A stretch of 64,000 nucleotides of DNA from Streptacidiphilus fuscans (GTDB taxonomy: Bacteria > Actinomycetota > Actinomycetes > Streptomycetales > Streptomycetaceae): assembly GCF_015690355.1 (NCBI RefSeq), contig NZ_JADPRT010000007.1:280268-344267 (forward strand). Reading direction: 5' to 3'. Shown piece by piece: positions 8,032-16,347 of the stretch. The stretch's first letter is position 1. Each line of letters begins with the position of its first letter. The translations under genes and the position numbers were made by a program. Below the pieces are notes generated by a model that worked only from the letters and a program-made list of their open reading frames with translations, had not been told where the DNA came from and did not search any database.

Positions 8032-9344
8032 GGCGCCTCGATCCGCTCACCGGTGTGCCACGCGAGGGAGCGGCGGACGCGCGTCCGCAGCGGGACCCGC
8101 GTGTGTCCGGAGACGAAGTTCGAGGCGAGGCGCACCGGCTCGCCTGCGGGTTCGACCTCACCGAAGAAACCGAGGAACTCCTCGAAGAAGATGCGCAGCG
8201 TGATCCGCGCCATCGTCGCGCCCAGGCAGTAGTGCGGGCCGAAGCCGAAGGCGAGGTGACGGTTGTCGCCGCGGGTCGGGTCGAAGGAGTCGGGATCGCG
8301 GAAGACCGTCGCGTCGCGGTTCGCCGAGCCGATCCACACGGCGACGGGGTCGCCCGCCGGGACGAGGCCTCCCGCGATCTCCACGTCGCGCACCGCGTGC
8401 CGCAGGAAGCAACTCGCCGCGGAGGACCAGCGCAGGCCCTCCTCGACCAGGCCCGGGATCGCCGCCGGTTCGGCGGCCGCACGCCGGTAGATCCAGGGCC
8501 GCTCCGCGAGGGCCAGCAGCGTGCCCGTCACGGTGTGCGGGGTCGTCGCGTTCGCGCCGAGCAGCACGCTGTAGCAGTTGACGACGACCTCCTCGCGGCT
8601 CAGCTCGCCCCCGCGCATCGTCATCAGCAGCCGGATCGCGTCGTCCCCGGGCGTGCCGGAGCGTCGGTCGAACTCGCGCGAGAAGTAGTCGAAGAGGCCG
8701 TGGTGGGCGACCAGGAGCGGGGAGCCGTGGGGCACCGCGTGCGCCGGATCCTCGGGCGAGGCGGCCATCGCGCTCCAGGCGACGAGGTCGGGCCAGAACT
8801 CCTCGGGGATGTCCATGACCTGCGCCGCCACCGCCATCGGGAGCTTGGCGGCGCACTCGGCCAGGTCCCACTCGCCGCCGTCGAGCGCGGGGGTGAGGAT
8901 GCCGCGCACCGCCGCGCGGATCCGCTCGCGCGTCGCGGCCAGTCCGGCGGCGGAGAACATCCGGTTGAGCGGGCGCCGCAGTTCCGTGTGCCGTGGCGGA
9001 TCCGTGGCCACCAGCAGCAGCCCGGAGGCGGCGTCGTCGGTGCCGAGCTGATGCAGCAGGCTGCCACGCTCCGAGGTGAACTCCCGGTGCTCGCCGAGGA
9101 CGCGGCACACGTCGTGGTAGCGCGTCACGGACCAGAAGGACCGGCCGTCGGGCAGCTCCTGGCGGTGCAGCGGGGCTCGTTCGCGCATCGCCGCCCAGAC
9201 CCGGTGCGGGTCTCCGGTCGCGTGGAACCGGGGGTCGAACAGGTTGACGCGGCTCAGGTCGACGCGGTTGAGGTCGACGCGGTTGAGGTTGACGCGATTC
9301 GGGTCGACGGCCGCGCCGCCGCCGTGGGTCTCGTCGTGGCTCAC
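8025..9344 (-). CDS. Cytochrome P450 of the PKS/NRPS operon
   Basis: A 439-residue P450. The I-helix is GANATTPHTVTG, the ExxR is EEGLRWSS, and the heme loop is FGFGPHYCLGATMARI. The start at 9344 (GTG) has GGGAG 8 nt upstream; a GTG at 9365 that overlaps the E2 stop as GTGA is the alternative. The first 30 residues contain four tandem pentads of the form (N/S)RV(D/N)L before the usual FDPRFHATGDPHRVW, encoded by a 15-bp repeat, which is unusual for a P450. It sits between E2 and the flavin reductase in the same operon, so it probably hydroxylates or otherwise oxidises the product. No ferredoxin gene is nearby. Confidence 0.92.
   Translation of the reverse strand: MSHDETHGGGAAVDPNRVNLNRVDLNRVDLSRVNLFDPRFHATGDPHRVWAAMRERAPLHRQELPDGRSFWSVTRYHDVCRVLGEHREFTSERGSLLHQLGTDDAASGLLLVATDPPRHTELRRPLNRMFSAAGLAATRERIRAAVRGILTPALDGGEWDLAECAAKLPMAVAAQVMDIPEEFWPDLVAWSAMAASPEDPAHAVPHGSPLLVAHHGLFDYFSREFDRRSGTPGDDAIRLLMTMRGGELSREEVVVNCYSVLLGANATTPHTVTGTLLALAERPWIYRRAAAEPAAIPGLVEEGLRWSSAASCFLRHAVRDVEIAGGLVPAGDPVAVWIGSANRDATVFRDPDSFDPTRGDNRHLAFGFGPHYCLGATMARITLRIFFEEFLGFFGEVEPAGEPVRLASNFVSGHTRVPLRTRVRRSLAWHTGERIEAPC
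9241..9300. repeat. 15-bp tandem repeat (4 copies) in the P450 5' end
   Basis: Four 15-bp units at 9241, 9256, 9271 and 9286 follow the consensus aggtcgacgcggttg; the middle two are identical. They encode the (N/S)RV(D/N)L pentads on the minus strand. Confidence 0.9.
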
Positions 9345-9361
9345 GCGCACCGCTCCCGCCT

Positions 9362-10477
9362 TCACGCCTCGTCCAGCAGGAGTCTCAGCGGCTGCTCGAC
9401 GCAGTCGGCGACGTGACGCAGCAGGCCGCTCGGCGCGGCGCCGTCGCACACCCGGTGGTCGAAGGTGACCGACAGGTGCACGACGCGACGCACCACGAGT
9501 TCGTCGCCGACGACCCAGGGCTTGGCGGCGATCCGGCCGACGCCGAGCATCGCCGCCTCCGGGTGGTTGAGCAGCGGCGTCGAGCCGTCGACGCCGAAGG
9601 CGCCGAAGTTGTTCAGCGTCATCGTCGACCCGGTCAGCGCCGCGAGTTCGAGCCGGCCCTCGCGCGCCGCCAGCGTCAGCCTGCTGATCTCGGCGTCGAG
9701 GTCCCTCAGTCCGAGGTCCTGGGCGTCGCGCACGACCGGGACGAGCAGGCCGCGCGGCGTGTCGACGGCGATGCCGAGGTGGACGGCGGGAGCGGGCACG
9801 GCCATGCCGCTCTCCTCGTCGTAGCGGCTGTTGAGCTCGGGAAAGCGGCGCAGGCCGGACACGGTGATCCGGGCGAGCAGGGCGAGCAGTCCCACGCCCG
9901 CGTCGCGCAGTTGGTCGCGCGCCGCCAGCAGTCCGGTGGCGTCGGCGTCGACCCAGCAGGTTGCCGCGGGGACCTCGCGCTGAGTGCGGGTCAGCTTCTC
10001 GGCGACGGCGCGGCGGTGGGCCGAGGCCCGCTGCGGCACGGGGCGCGCCACACGCGCACCGCGTGCACCGCGTGCCCCGTGCGCGCTGGACGCGCCAGGC
10101 ACACCGGACGGCGTGAGGGACGCCGCGCCCGGTGGCAGCACCCGGCCGCGCTTGGCCGCGCCCGATGCCGGTGCGGCGGCCCCGGAGCCGACAAGGACCG
10201 CGGCGGGCGGCGCGCTTGCCGCCTCCGGGGCAGGCGAAGCGAGCGAGAGCAGGACGCCGCCGACCTCGACCACGTCGCCGGCCTCGCCGTGCGTCCGCGT
10301 CACCACGCCCGAGCAGGGGCTGGGCAGCTCGACGGTCGCCTTGGTCGTCTCGACGACCACGACCGGCTGATCCAGGTCCACCATGTCGCCCGGCCGCACC
10401 AGCCAGGCGACGATCTCCGCCTCGGTCAGGCCCTCGCCGAGATCGGGCAGCCGGAACTCGCCGCCTTCGGTGCTCAT
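9362..10477 (-). CDS. 2-oxoacid dehydrogenase E2 (dihydrolipoamide acyltransferase)
   Basis: A 371-residue E2. Residues 5-80 are a lipoyl domain (LPDLGEGLTEAEI) with the lipoylated Lys in VETTKATVE (Lys46). A 60-70 residue Ala/Gly/Arg-rich linker follows, then the acyltransferase domain ending in FDHRVCDGA, which keeps the catalytic His and Asp. I see no peripheral-subunit (E3)-binding domain in the linker, which most E2s have, and no E3 gene in the window. ATG 10477 has AGGAG 9 nt upstream; a GTG at 10570 overlapping the E1-beta stop would add a repeat-rich tail. It is likely to transfer an acyl group made by E1 to CoA or a carrier for the PKS. Confidence 0.88.
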   Translation of the reverse strand: MSTEGGEFRLPDLGEGLTEAEIVAWLVRPGDMVDLDQPVVVVETTKATVELPSPCSGVVTRTHGEAGDVVEVGGVLLSLASPAPEAASAPPAAVLVGSGAAAPASGAAKRGRVLPPGAASLTPSGVPGASSAHGARGARGARVARPVPQRASAHRRAVAEKLTRTQREVPAATCWVDADATGLLAARDQLRDAGVGLLALLARITVSGLRRFPELNSRYDEESGMAVPAPAVHLGIAVDTPRGLLVPVVRDAQDLGLRDLDAEISRLTLAAREGRLELAALTGSTMTLNNFGAFGVDGSTPLLNHPEAAMLGVGRIAAKPWVVGDELVVRRVVHLSVTFDHRVCDGAAPSGLLRHVADCVEQPLRLLLDEA

Positions 10478-10496
10478 GGTTCCGTGCTCCTCCGCC

Positions 10497-10532
10497 GTCT
10501 TCGCTGTCTTCGTCGTCTTCGCTGTCTTCGAC
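10497..10532. repeat. 9-bp tandem repeat (4 copies) between E1-beta and E2
   Basis: Four units gtcttcgct / gtcttcgtc / gtcttcgct / gtcttcgac at 10497-10532 lie in the 89-nt gap upstream of the E2 ATG. If translation began at the GTG at 10570 they would encode a Lys-Thr-Ala-rich tail. Confidence 0.85.
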
Positions 10533-10566
10533 TTCGCCGAATTCGTCGCTTCCCCCGCCCGCGTGC

Positions 10567-11544
10567 TCACCGGATGCAGAGGGTCGCCACGGCGTCCAGG
10601 ACGCGGTCCACGCTCGGCAGGTGATGACGCTCCCAACGCGGCGGCGGATAGGGGATGTCCAGGCCGGTGACCCGTCGCACCGGCGCCGCGAGCCTCTCGA
10701 AGCAGCGCTCGCCGATCAGCGCCGCGAGCTCGGCCCCGAAGCCGCCGAAGCCCGCCGCCTCGTGCACCACGACCGCGCGGCCGACGCGCGACACAACGTC
10801 GCAGATCGTCTCCTCGTCCAGGGGCACCAGGCTGCGCAGGTCGAGGACGGCGAGATCCCAGCCCTCCGTACGGGCCGCCTCGGCGGCTTCGAGGGCGACC
10901 GGGACGGACGGGCCGTACGCGATCAGGACCGCGTCGGCGCCCTCGCGCCGCAGCACCGCGGTGCCGATCGGCGCGACCGTCTCCTTGGTCGGATCGGTCT
11001 CGGCGCGCACGTGGTAGAGCCGCTTCGGCTCGAAGAAGAGGACCGGGTCCGGTGACGCGACGGCGGCACGGAGCATGCCGTAGGCGTCGCCGGCGGTCGC
11101 CGGGGTGAAGACGTGGAGCCCCGGTGTGTGGACCGCATAGGCCTCGGAGGAGTCCGAGTGGTGTTCGACCGCTCCGATGCCGCCGCCGTAGGGGATGCGG
11201 ACGACGACCGGCAGGCGCATCCGGCCGCGCGTCCGATTGCCCATCCGGGCCAGGTGGCTGACGACCTGTTCGAATGCCGGGTAGGCGAACGCGTCGAACT
11301 GCATCTCGACGACGGGCCGCAGCCCGTACATCGCCATGCCGATCGCGGCACCGAGGATGCCGGCCTCGGCGAGCGGCGTGTCGAAGCAGCGCTCCGCGCC
11401 GAATTCGGCGCGCAGGCCGTCGGTGACCCGGAACACTCCGCCGAGCCGTCCGACGTCCTCGCCGAAGACCACGACGCGATCGTCGGCGGCCATGGCGTCG
11501 CGCAGCGCCCTGTTGACGGCGCCGGCCAGCGTCGAGCCGGTCAT
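10567..11544 (-). CDS. 2-oxoacid dehydrogenase E1 beta subunit
   Basis: A 325-residue transketolase-type pyrimidine-binding subunit. Evidence includes VVVFGEDVGRLGGVFRVTDGL near residues 24-44, with the Glu that activates thiamine diphosphate. PLAEAGILGAAIGMA, PVVVRIPYGGGIGAVEHHSDS and the C-terminal VTGLDIPYPPPRWE also fit. These segments match BkdB/PdhB-type beta subunits of branched-chain 2-oxoacid dehydrogenases. The ATG overlaps the E1-alpha stop (ATGA). With E1-alpha it would decarboxylate a 2-oxo acid and acylate the lipoyl arm of E2. Its place inside a PKS/NRPS operon points to starter or acyl-unit supply rather than general catabolism. Confidence 0.92.
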   Translation of the reverse strand: MTGSTLAGAVNRALRDAMAADDRVVVFGEDVGRLGGVFRVTDGLRAEFGAERCFDTPLAEAGILGAAIGMAMYGLRPVVEMQFDAFAYPAFEQVVSHLARMGNRTRGRMRLPVVVRIPYGGGIGAVEHHSDSSEAYAVHTPGLHVFTPATAGDAYGMLRAAVASPDPVLFFEPKRLYHVRAETDPTKETVAPIGTAVLRREGADAVLIAYGPSVPVALEAAEAARTEGWDLAVLDLRSLVPLDEETICDVVSRVGRAVVVHEAAGFGGFGAELAALIGERCFERLAAPVRRVTGLDIPYPPPRWERHHLPSVDRVLDAVATLCIR

Positions 11545-12635
11545 CTGCGGGCCCCCTCGGCGGCATCGAGCTCAGCGGCATCGAGCTCGGCGGCCAACTG
11601 GGCGCGTACGTAGGCGGCCTGCGCGCGCAGGCGCTGCGTCGGCTCGGCGTAGACGTGGTCGAACAGTTCGTCGGGATCGAACACCGGCTCCTGTTCGAGC
11701 CGGGCCCGCAGGTCGTCGGCCAGTGCCTCGGCGTCGGCCGTAGCCGCCTTCGCCACGATCTCGGTGAGCGTGCCGCGCTCGCGCAGGAACGCGGCGAAAC
11801 GCGCCAGCGGGTCGCGCGCCGCCCAGAGCTGCTCCTCCTCGGGATCCCGGTAACGCGACGGGTCGTCAGCCGTAGTGTGCGGACCCATCCGGTAGGTGAC
11901 CGCCTCGATCAGCGCCGGGCCTGCTCCGGCGCGCGCCGCGGCGAGCGCCTCGCCGACCGCGTGGCGGACCATGAGCACGTCGTTGCCGTCGATCCGACGC
12001 CCGGGCATGCCGTACCCCTCGGCCTTGGCGGCGAGGGACGCGGCCCGCGTCTGCTCCCGGAAGGGCACCGAGATGGCGTACTGGTTGTTCTGCACCAGGA
12101 AGACGACCGGGGCCTGGAAGACGGCGGCGAAGTTGAGCGCCTCGTGGAAGTCGCCCTCGCTGCTCGCGCCGTCGCCGCAGAACGCCAGCACGGCGAGCCC
12201 GTCGCCGCGGCTGCGCGCCGCCATCGCCAACCCCACGGCGTGCGGAAGCTGCGTCGCCAGCGGGGTGCAGGGCGGGGCGGTGCGGTGCTCGTACGGGTCA
12301 TAGCCGCAGTGGCGGTCTCCGCGCTGAGGCGTCAGCACCTCCACCGGGTCGATGCCGCGCACCACCATGGCCATCGAGTCGCGGTAGGTGGGGAAGAACC
12401 AGTCGTCCGGCTCGAGCGCGAGGACGGCACCGACCTGGCAGGCCTCCTGCCCGAGGGCGGAAGGGTAGACCACGAGTCGGCCCTGCCGCGCGAGTACGCC
12501 CGCCTGGAGGTCGAAGCGCCGTGCCAGGACGAGTGCGCGATAAGTCTCGACGAGGTCGTCGGGGTCGAGCAGACCGGCCGGGATCTCGCCGATCTGCGTG
12601 CCGTCCGCGTCGAGGAACGTCTCGGGCCCGCTCAA
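11541..12635 (-). CDS. 2-oxoacid dehydrogenase E1 alpha subunit
   Basis: A 364-residue E1 alpha starting from a TTG at 12635 that overlaps the preceding stop as TTGA; GGGGAGG lies 7 nt upstream, and no ATG or GTG fits the N-terminus. The thiamine diphosphate motif runs from CGDGASSEGDFHEALN to VQNNQYAIS, the classical GDG-to-NN span. SVPFREQTR and YRMGPHTTADDPSRYR fit branched-chain type enzymes. The C-terminus has a duplicated AELDA unit encoded by a 15-bp repeat (11561-11590). It works with E1-beta and E2 in the same operon; no E3 is encoded here. Confidence 0.92.
   Translation of the reverse strand: MSGPETFLDADGTQIGEIPAGLLDPDDLVETYRALVLARRFDLQAGVLARQGRLVVYPSALGQEACQVGAVLALEPDDWFFPTYRDSMAMVVRGIDPVEVLTPQRGDRHCGYDPYEHRTAPPCTPLATQLPHAVGLAMAARSRGDGLAVLAFCGDGASSEGDFHEALNFAAVFQAPVVFLVQNNQYAISVPFREQTRAASLAAKAEGYGMPGRRIDGNDVLMVRHAVGEALAAARAGAGPALIEAVTYRMGPHTTADDPSRYRDPEEEQLWAARDPLARFAAFLRERGTLTEIVAKAATADAEALADDLRARLEQEPVFDPDELFDHVYAEPTQRLRAQAAYVRAQLAAELDAAELDAAEGARR
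11561..11590. repeat. 15-bp direct repeat (2 copies) at the E1-alpha 3' end
   Basis: cggcatcgagctcag and cggcatcgagctcgg follow directly at 11561-11575 and 11576-11590, encoding the doubled ELDAA at the E1-alpha C-terminus, just before the overlap with E1-beta. Confidence 0.85.
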
Positions 12636-14128
12636 CGCCCCGCCTCCCCGGCAGTGCGTCCAGCTGTGTCCTCGGCCGTGCGTCGTTCGAGCAGGTCGAC
12701 GTATCCGGCGCACCAGTCGGCCAGGGTCCCGGCGTCGAACATGTCTGACTGGTACGGGATGAAGCCGTGCCAGCCCCCGTCCTCGGGCTCGAGGATGAAC
12801 GAGAACTCCATCTTCGCCCCGCCGGTCGGGACCAGGGTGAGCGTCACGTCGAGGTCGCCGAGCGCCGGATCCATCGGCGGCGTGTTCAACACCACGAAGG
12901 GCACCTGCGGGAAGACCGCGACACCCTCGTTGCCGGCCTCCCGCAGCATCTCGGTCAGCATGCCGAACGGCACGAACCGGTCGACGTTCTCGAACAGCGC
13001 GGCCCCGACGCGCCGCACCAGCGCCTCGAAGGGCTCCGCGTCGTCCAGCTCGATCCGGACGGCGACGTTGTCCACGAAGAAGCCGACGACGTCCTCGTAC
13101 TCGCTCCGCGGCCGGTTGGCGTAGTTGACCGGCACCGTCAGATCGTCCTGGCCGGTCAGGTCGCCGAGCCACTCCAGGAAAGCCGCGAACAGCACGGCGA
13201 ACTCGGTCGCGCCCGCCGTGTCGGCGAACGCGCGCACCTGATCGGCGAGCCACGCCGGAACGAGGAACTCGTGCAGCCCACCGCGGCCGCTGAGTTGAGG
13301 AGGCCGCGGCCGGTCGGCGGGCAGCGGCAGGGTCAGCGGCGCGTCCGCGAGGAGGTCGGTCCACCACGCGCGCAGCGCGGAGAGGCGCGGACCCTGATAG
13401 CGCTCGGACTCCCAGCGCGCGAAGCCGAGCAGGTCGGCCTGCGGCGGGTAGAGCACACCGCCGCGGTAGAGCTCGTTCAGATCGCGCAGCATCGTCGAGT
13501 TCGACCAGGCGTCGGAGACGGTGTGCTGCACCAGGATGAGCAAGTCCCAGTCCCTGGGCCCGATCTCGGCGAGGGCGGCGCGCAGCAGCGGCCCCTCGCC
13601 GAGCGGGAAGGGCACCCGGGCGCCCTCGCGCCGCCAGGCGTCGACCGCGGCGTCCCGCTCCTCGGGAGCCACGCCGGTGAGATCCGTGATCGGCAACGGG
13701 ATCCGGTCCGTCGCCAGCACCTCCTGGACCAGGTGGCCGCCGTGCCGCGCCAGGCGGGTGCGCAGCCCCGCGTGCCGCGCCGTGAGCAGCGTCAGCGCGC
13801 GGCGCAGGGCCGGAACGTCGAGGTCGCCGGTGATGGAGAGCGCCATGGCGATGTTGAAGCTCGCCGGCTCCGAGGTCGCCTCCAGCCGACCGATCGACCG
13901 GCGCTGGCCCCAGGCCACCGGCCCCGAGGCCTCGACCGGCCCGCCCTCGGCGACCAGCGCGGTCAGTGCCGCCTTGTGCCGTGCCATCTCCGCCAGCAGC
14001 GCGTCGTCCACGACCCCCGCCGGGGCGTCGTAGCCGAGCCCGGCCGCGGTCACGGACATCCGCACGTCGGCCAGCCGCAGCCGGCCGAGCAACTCGACGG
14101 CCTCGTGCTCCTGTTGGGCGCGGGTCAC
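12632..14128 (-). CDS. Stand-alone NRPS condensation protein with TubC-type N-terminal docking domain
   Basis: A 498-residue protein with no adenylation or carrier domain. Residues 8-62 (VELLGRLRLADVRMSV, APAGVVDD, MARHKAALTALV) resemble a TubC N-terminal docking domain. The rest is a condensation domain whose HHxxxDG motif reads QHTVSDA. The second, catalytic His (about residue 201) and the Asp are kept, while the first His is Gln and the Gly is Ala. It is a clear paralogue of the C domain in the preceding gene (shared ARHGGHLVQE, DRPRPxxLSGRGG, VNxxNRPRxExEDVVG). The GTG overlaps that gene's stop (GTGA) and has AGGAGG upstream. It probably acts in trans on the upstream PCP, forming an amide or ester during tailoring or release. 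Confidence 0.85.
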   Translation of the reverse strand: MTRAQQEHEAVELLGRLRLADVRMSVTAAGLGYDAPAGVVDDALLAEMARHKAALTALVAEGGPVEASGPVAWGQRRSIGRLEATSEPASFNIAMALSITGDLDVPALRRALTLLTARHAGLRTRLARHGGHLVQEVLATDRIPLPITDLTGVAPEERDAAVDAWRREGARVPFPLGEGPLLRAALAEIGPRDWDLLILVQHTVSDAWSNSTMLRDLNELYRGGVLYPPQADLLGFARWESERYQGPRLSALRAWWTDLLADAPLTLPLPADRPRPPQLSGRGGLHEFLVPAWLADQVRAFADTAGATEFAVLFAAFLEWLGDLTGQDDLTVPVNYANRPRSEYEDVVGFFVDNVAVRIELDDAEPFEALVRRVGAALFENVDRFVPFGMLTEMLREAGNEGVAVFPQVPFVVLNTPPMDPALGDLDVTLTLVPTGGAKMEFSFILEPEDGGWHGFIPYQSDMFDAGTLADWCAGYVDLLERRTAEDTAGRTAGEAGR

Positions 14129-16329
14129 CGGACCTCCTCCTCGGTCTCCTCGGTCTCCTCGGTCATCAGGCGTTCGAGCAGCTCGCTGTAGCGGGCGCAC
14201 ATGCCGACGACCGTCGCCTCGTCGAACATGTCCGCCGAGTACGGCACCATCACGCGCCAACCGCCGTCCTCGGGTTCGAAGATGACGCACATCTCGCCGG
14301 GCGCACCGCCGGGCGGCACGTGCGTCACGGTGACGTCGAGGTCGCCGAGCGAGACCCGCAGCGGCGGCGTGTTGAGCACGGCCGTCACCACCTGCGGGAA
14401 GGTGCCCACCCCCGGATTGCCGACCGAGCGCAGCTCCTCGGCCAGCATGTCCAGGGGCAGGAAGTGGTCGGCGTTCTCGAACAGGGCCGCGCCGACGCGG
14501 CGCACGAGATCGCCCAGCGGCTCCCCCTCGCGCGTCCGGACGCGGATGGGCACATTGCTGAGGAACAGTCCGACGACGTCCTCGAACTCGCGGCGCGGCC
14601 GGTTGACGTAGTTGGTGGGCACCGTCAGGTCACGCTGCCCGGTGAGCTCGCCGAGCCAGAGCACGAGCACCGCGAAGAACACCGCGAACTCCGTGGCGCG
14701 GGTGCGCAGGGCGAACGAGCGCACGGCCTCGGCGAGCGGGGCGGGAACGAAGAAGTCGTGGAAACCGCCGCGTCCGCTCAGCGCCTTAGGCCGCGGCCGG
14801 TCCGAGGGGAGGTCGACGGTGAGCGGGGCGTCGCCGAGCAGGCGGACCCAGTACTCCCGCAGCGCCTGGAGATTCGGCCCGCTCAGGCGGTCCTCCTCCC
14901 ACTGGGCGAAGTCGATCAGGTCCGCCGTGAGCGGGGCGAGGCTCGCGCCGCCGTCCTGGTAGAACGCGGAGAGGTCCTCCAGCAGGGTCGCGTGCGACCA
15001 GCCGTCGGAGACCGTGTGCTGGATGACGATCATCAACTCCCAGGCCCGCGGGCCTGCCGAGGCCAAGCTCGCGCGGAAGAGCGGTTCCCGGCCGAGGCGG
15101 AACGGCGTACGAGCGGCGGCCAGGCACCATTCCTCCAGGCTCGTACGCAGCCGGTCTCCTTCGAGGCCCGCGAAGTTGGTCACGTCGAGGGTGAACGGAA
15201 CGGGCGGGAGCTGCTCCTGAACGAGGTGTCCGCCGTGGCGCGCGAAGCGGGTGCGCAGCGCGCCGTGCCGGGCCGTGAGCGCGGTGAGCGCCCGTTCCAG
15301 GCGCGGCACGTCGAGGGCACCGGACACGGAGAGCCGGAACGCGACATTGAGCGCGGACGGCGCCTCGGTCGTCTCGGCGCGAACGACCGCGCGGCGCTGG
15401 CCCTTCGTCGGCGGGCCGCTGCGCACGACCGGACCGCCCGCCTCGACGAGGGCGGCGAGCTCGTCGCGGTGCTCGCCCATGAGCGCCGTGAGGTCGTCGT
15501 CCACCGCGCCGGCCGGCGCGTCGAAGGCGAGTCCGGACGGGCCCGGGGTCAGCCGCACGTCCGCCAGCCGCAGTCGGCCGAGCAGTTCGGCCGCCTCCGG
15601 GCGCACGGCGGGCGCGCGGTAGGCGTCCAGCGAGGTCGCCACGAACGTGCCGATCTCCTTGAGCCGGTCGTCGAAGAAGTGCCCCGCACCCTCCAGCGAA
15701 AGGAGGGTGAGCGGCCCGCCCGAGACCGCGCGCCAGCCGTCCGCCGAGGCCGTCGGCGCGATCGGGTCCTCGGTGCCGAGGATGACCGAGACCGGGCAGG
15801 CCAACGGACGCGGCACCACGACGGCGGCGTGCTCCTCGTAGAGCCGGTAGTCGTCCCGGACCAGCCCGGCGTAGAACTCGATCAGCTCGGGGTCGTGCAG
15901 GATCTCGACCGGCAGCCCGCCGAAGGCGGCGAGGGCGCCGAGGAACGCCGCGTCGGGGAAGGAGTGCAGCATCGGCCCCGGCCGCCGGTAGCCCGGCGGC
16001 CGGCACGCGGCCGCGAACAGGTGGACGGGGCTGTGGCATCCGCGCTCGGCGAGCCGGTGGGTCACCTCGTAGGCGAGCAGGGCGCCCATGCTGTGCCCGT
16101 ACAGGGCGTAGTCGTCGCCGACGCAGCGCTCGGCGACGATCCGGGCCAGGTCGTCCGCCGCGTCGGCGAACGACCCGGGCCCGTTCTCGCGCATCCGGGT
16201 GCCGCGTCCGGCGACGTCGAGCGGAACGAGCTCGACGTCCCGGCCGAGGACTTGGTCGCCGAGGATTTGGGCCCAGGGCTTGAAGACCCGCGAGGTGCCC
16301 CCGGCGTGGGGCAGGCAGAACAGGCGCAT
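14125..16329 (-). CDS. Thioesterase - TubC docking - condensation fusion protein
   Basis: A 734-residue fusion. Residues 1-238 are a type II-like thioesterase: LPHAGG oxyanion motif, nucleophile Ser80 in YGHSMGA, Asp in GTEDPI and His in GAGHFF. Residues about 245-300 are a TubC-type docking domain (AELLGRLRLADVRL). From about 305 to the end is a condensation domain with QHTVSDGWS (His near 436). A TE placed in front of a C domain is unusual, as TE domains are normally terminal or separate. A GGGGGGA ribosome site lies in the 18-nt gap after the NRPS stop. The C-terminal EETEETEEEVR comes from three copies of a 9-bp repeat. It could proofread carriers and condense the chain from the preceding PCP onto an acceptor. 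Confidence 0.87.
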   Translation of the reverse strand: MRLFCLPHAGGTSRVFKPWAQILGDQVLGRDVELVPLDVAGRGTRMRENGPGSFADAADDLARIVAERCVGDDYALYGHSMGALLAYEVTHRLAERGCHSPVHLFAAACRPPGYRRPGPMLHSFPDAAFLGALAAFGGLPVEILHDPELIEFYAGLVRDDYRLYEEHAAVVVPRPLACPVSVILGTEDPIAPTASADGWRAVSGGPLTLLSLEGAGHFFDDRLKEIGTFVATSLDAYRAPAVRPEAAELLGRLRLADVRLTPGPSGLAFDAPAGAVDDDLTALMGEHRDELAALVEAGGPVVRSGPPTKGQRRAVVRAETTEAPSALNVAFRLSVSGALDVPRLERALTALTARHGALRTRFARHGGHLVQEQLPPVPFTLDVTNFAGLEGDRLRTSLEEWCLAAARTPFRLGREPLFRASLASAGPRAWELMIVIQHTVSDGWSHATLLEDLSAFYQDGGASLAPLTADLIDFAQWEEDRLSGPNLQALREYWVRLLGDAPLTVDLPSDRPRPKALSGRGGFHDFFVPAPLAEAVRSFALRTRATEFAVFFAVLVLWLGELTGQRDLTVPTNYVNRPRREFEDVVGLFLSNVPIRVRTREGEPLGDLVRRVGAALFENADHFLPLDMLAEELRSVGNPGVGTFPQVVTAVLNTPPLRVSLGDLDVTVTHVPPGGAPGEMCVIFEPEDGGWRVMVPYSADMFDEATVVGMCARYSELLERLMTEETEETEEEVR
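14137..14163. repeat. 9-bp tandem repeat (ctcctcggt, 3 copies)
   Basis: Three identical copies at 14137-14145, 14146-14154 and 14155-14163. On the minus strand they encode TEE units at the end of the TE-C protein and lie directly before the AGGAGG site of the next gene. Confidence 0.9.
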
Positions 16330-16347
16330 GACGTTCAGGTCCCCCCG

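Noticed and set aside
9344..9365. Start of the operon P450 at GTG 9365 with GTGA overlap
   Set aside because: Attractive because the operon favours such overlaps, but the ribosome site is worse than for GTG 9344; kept only as an alternative.
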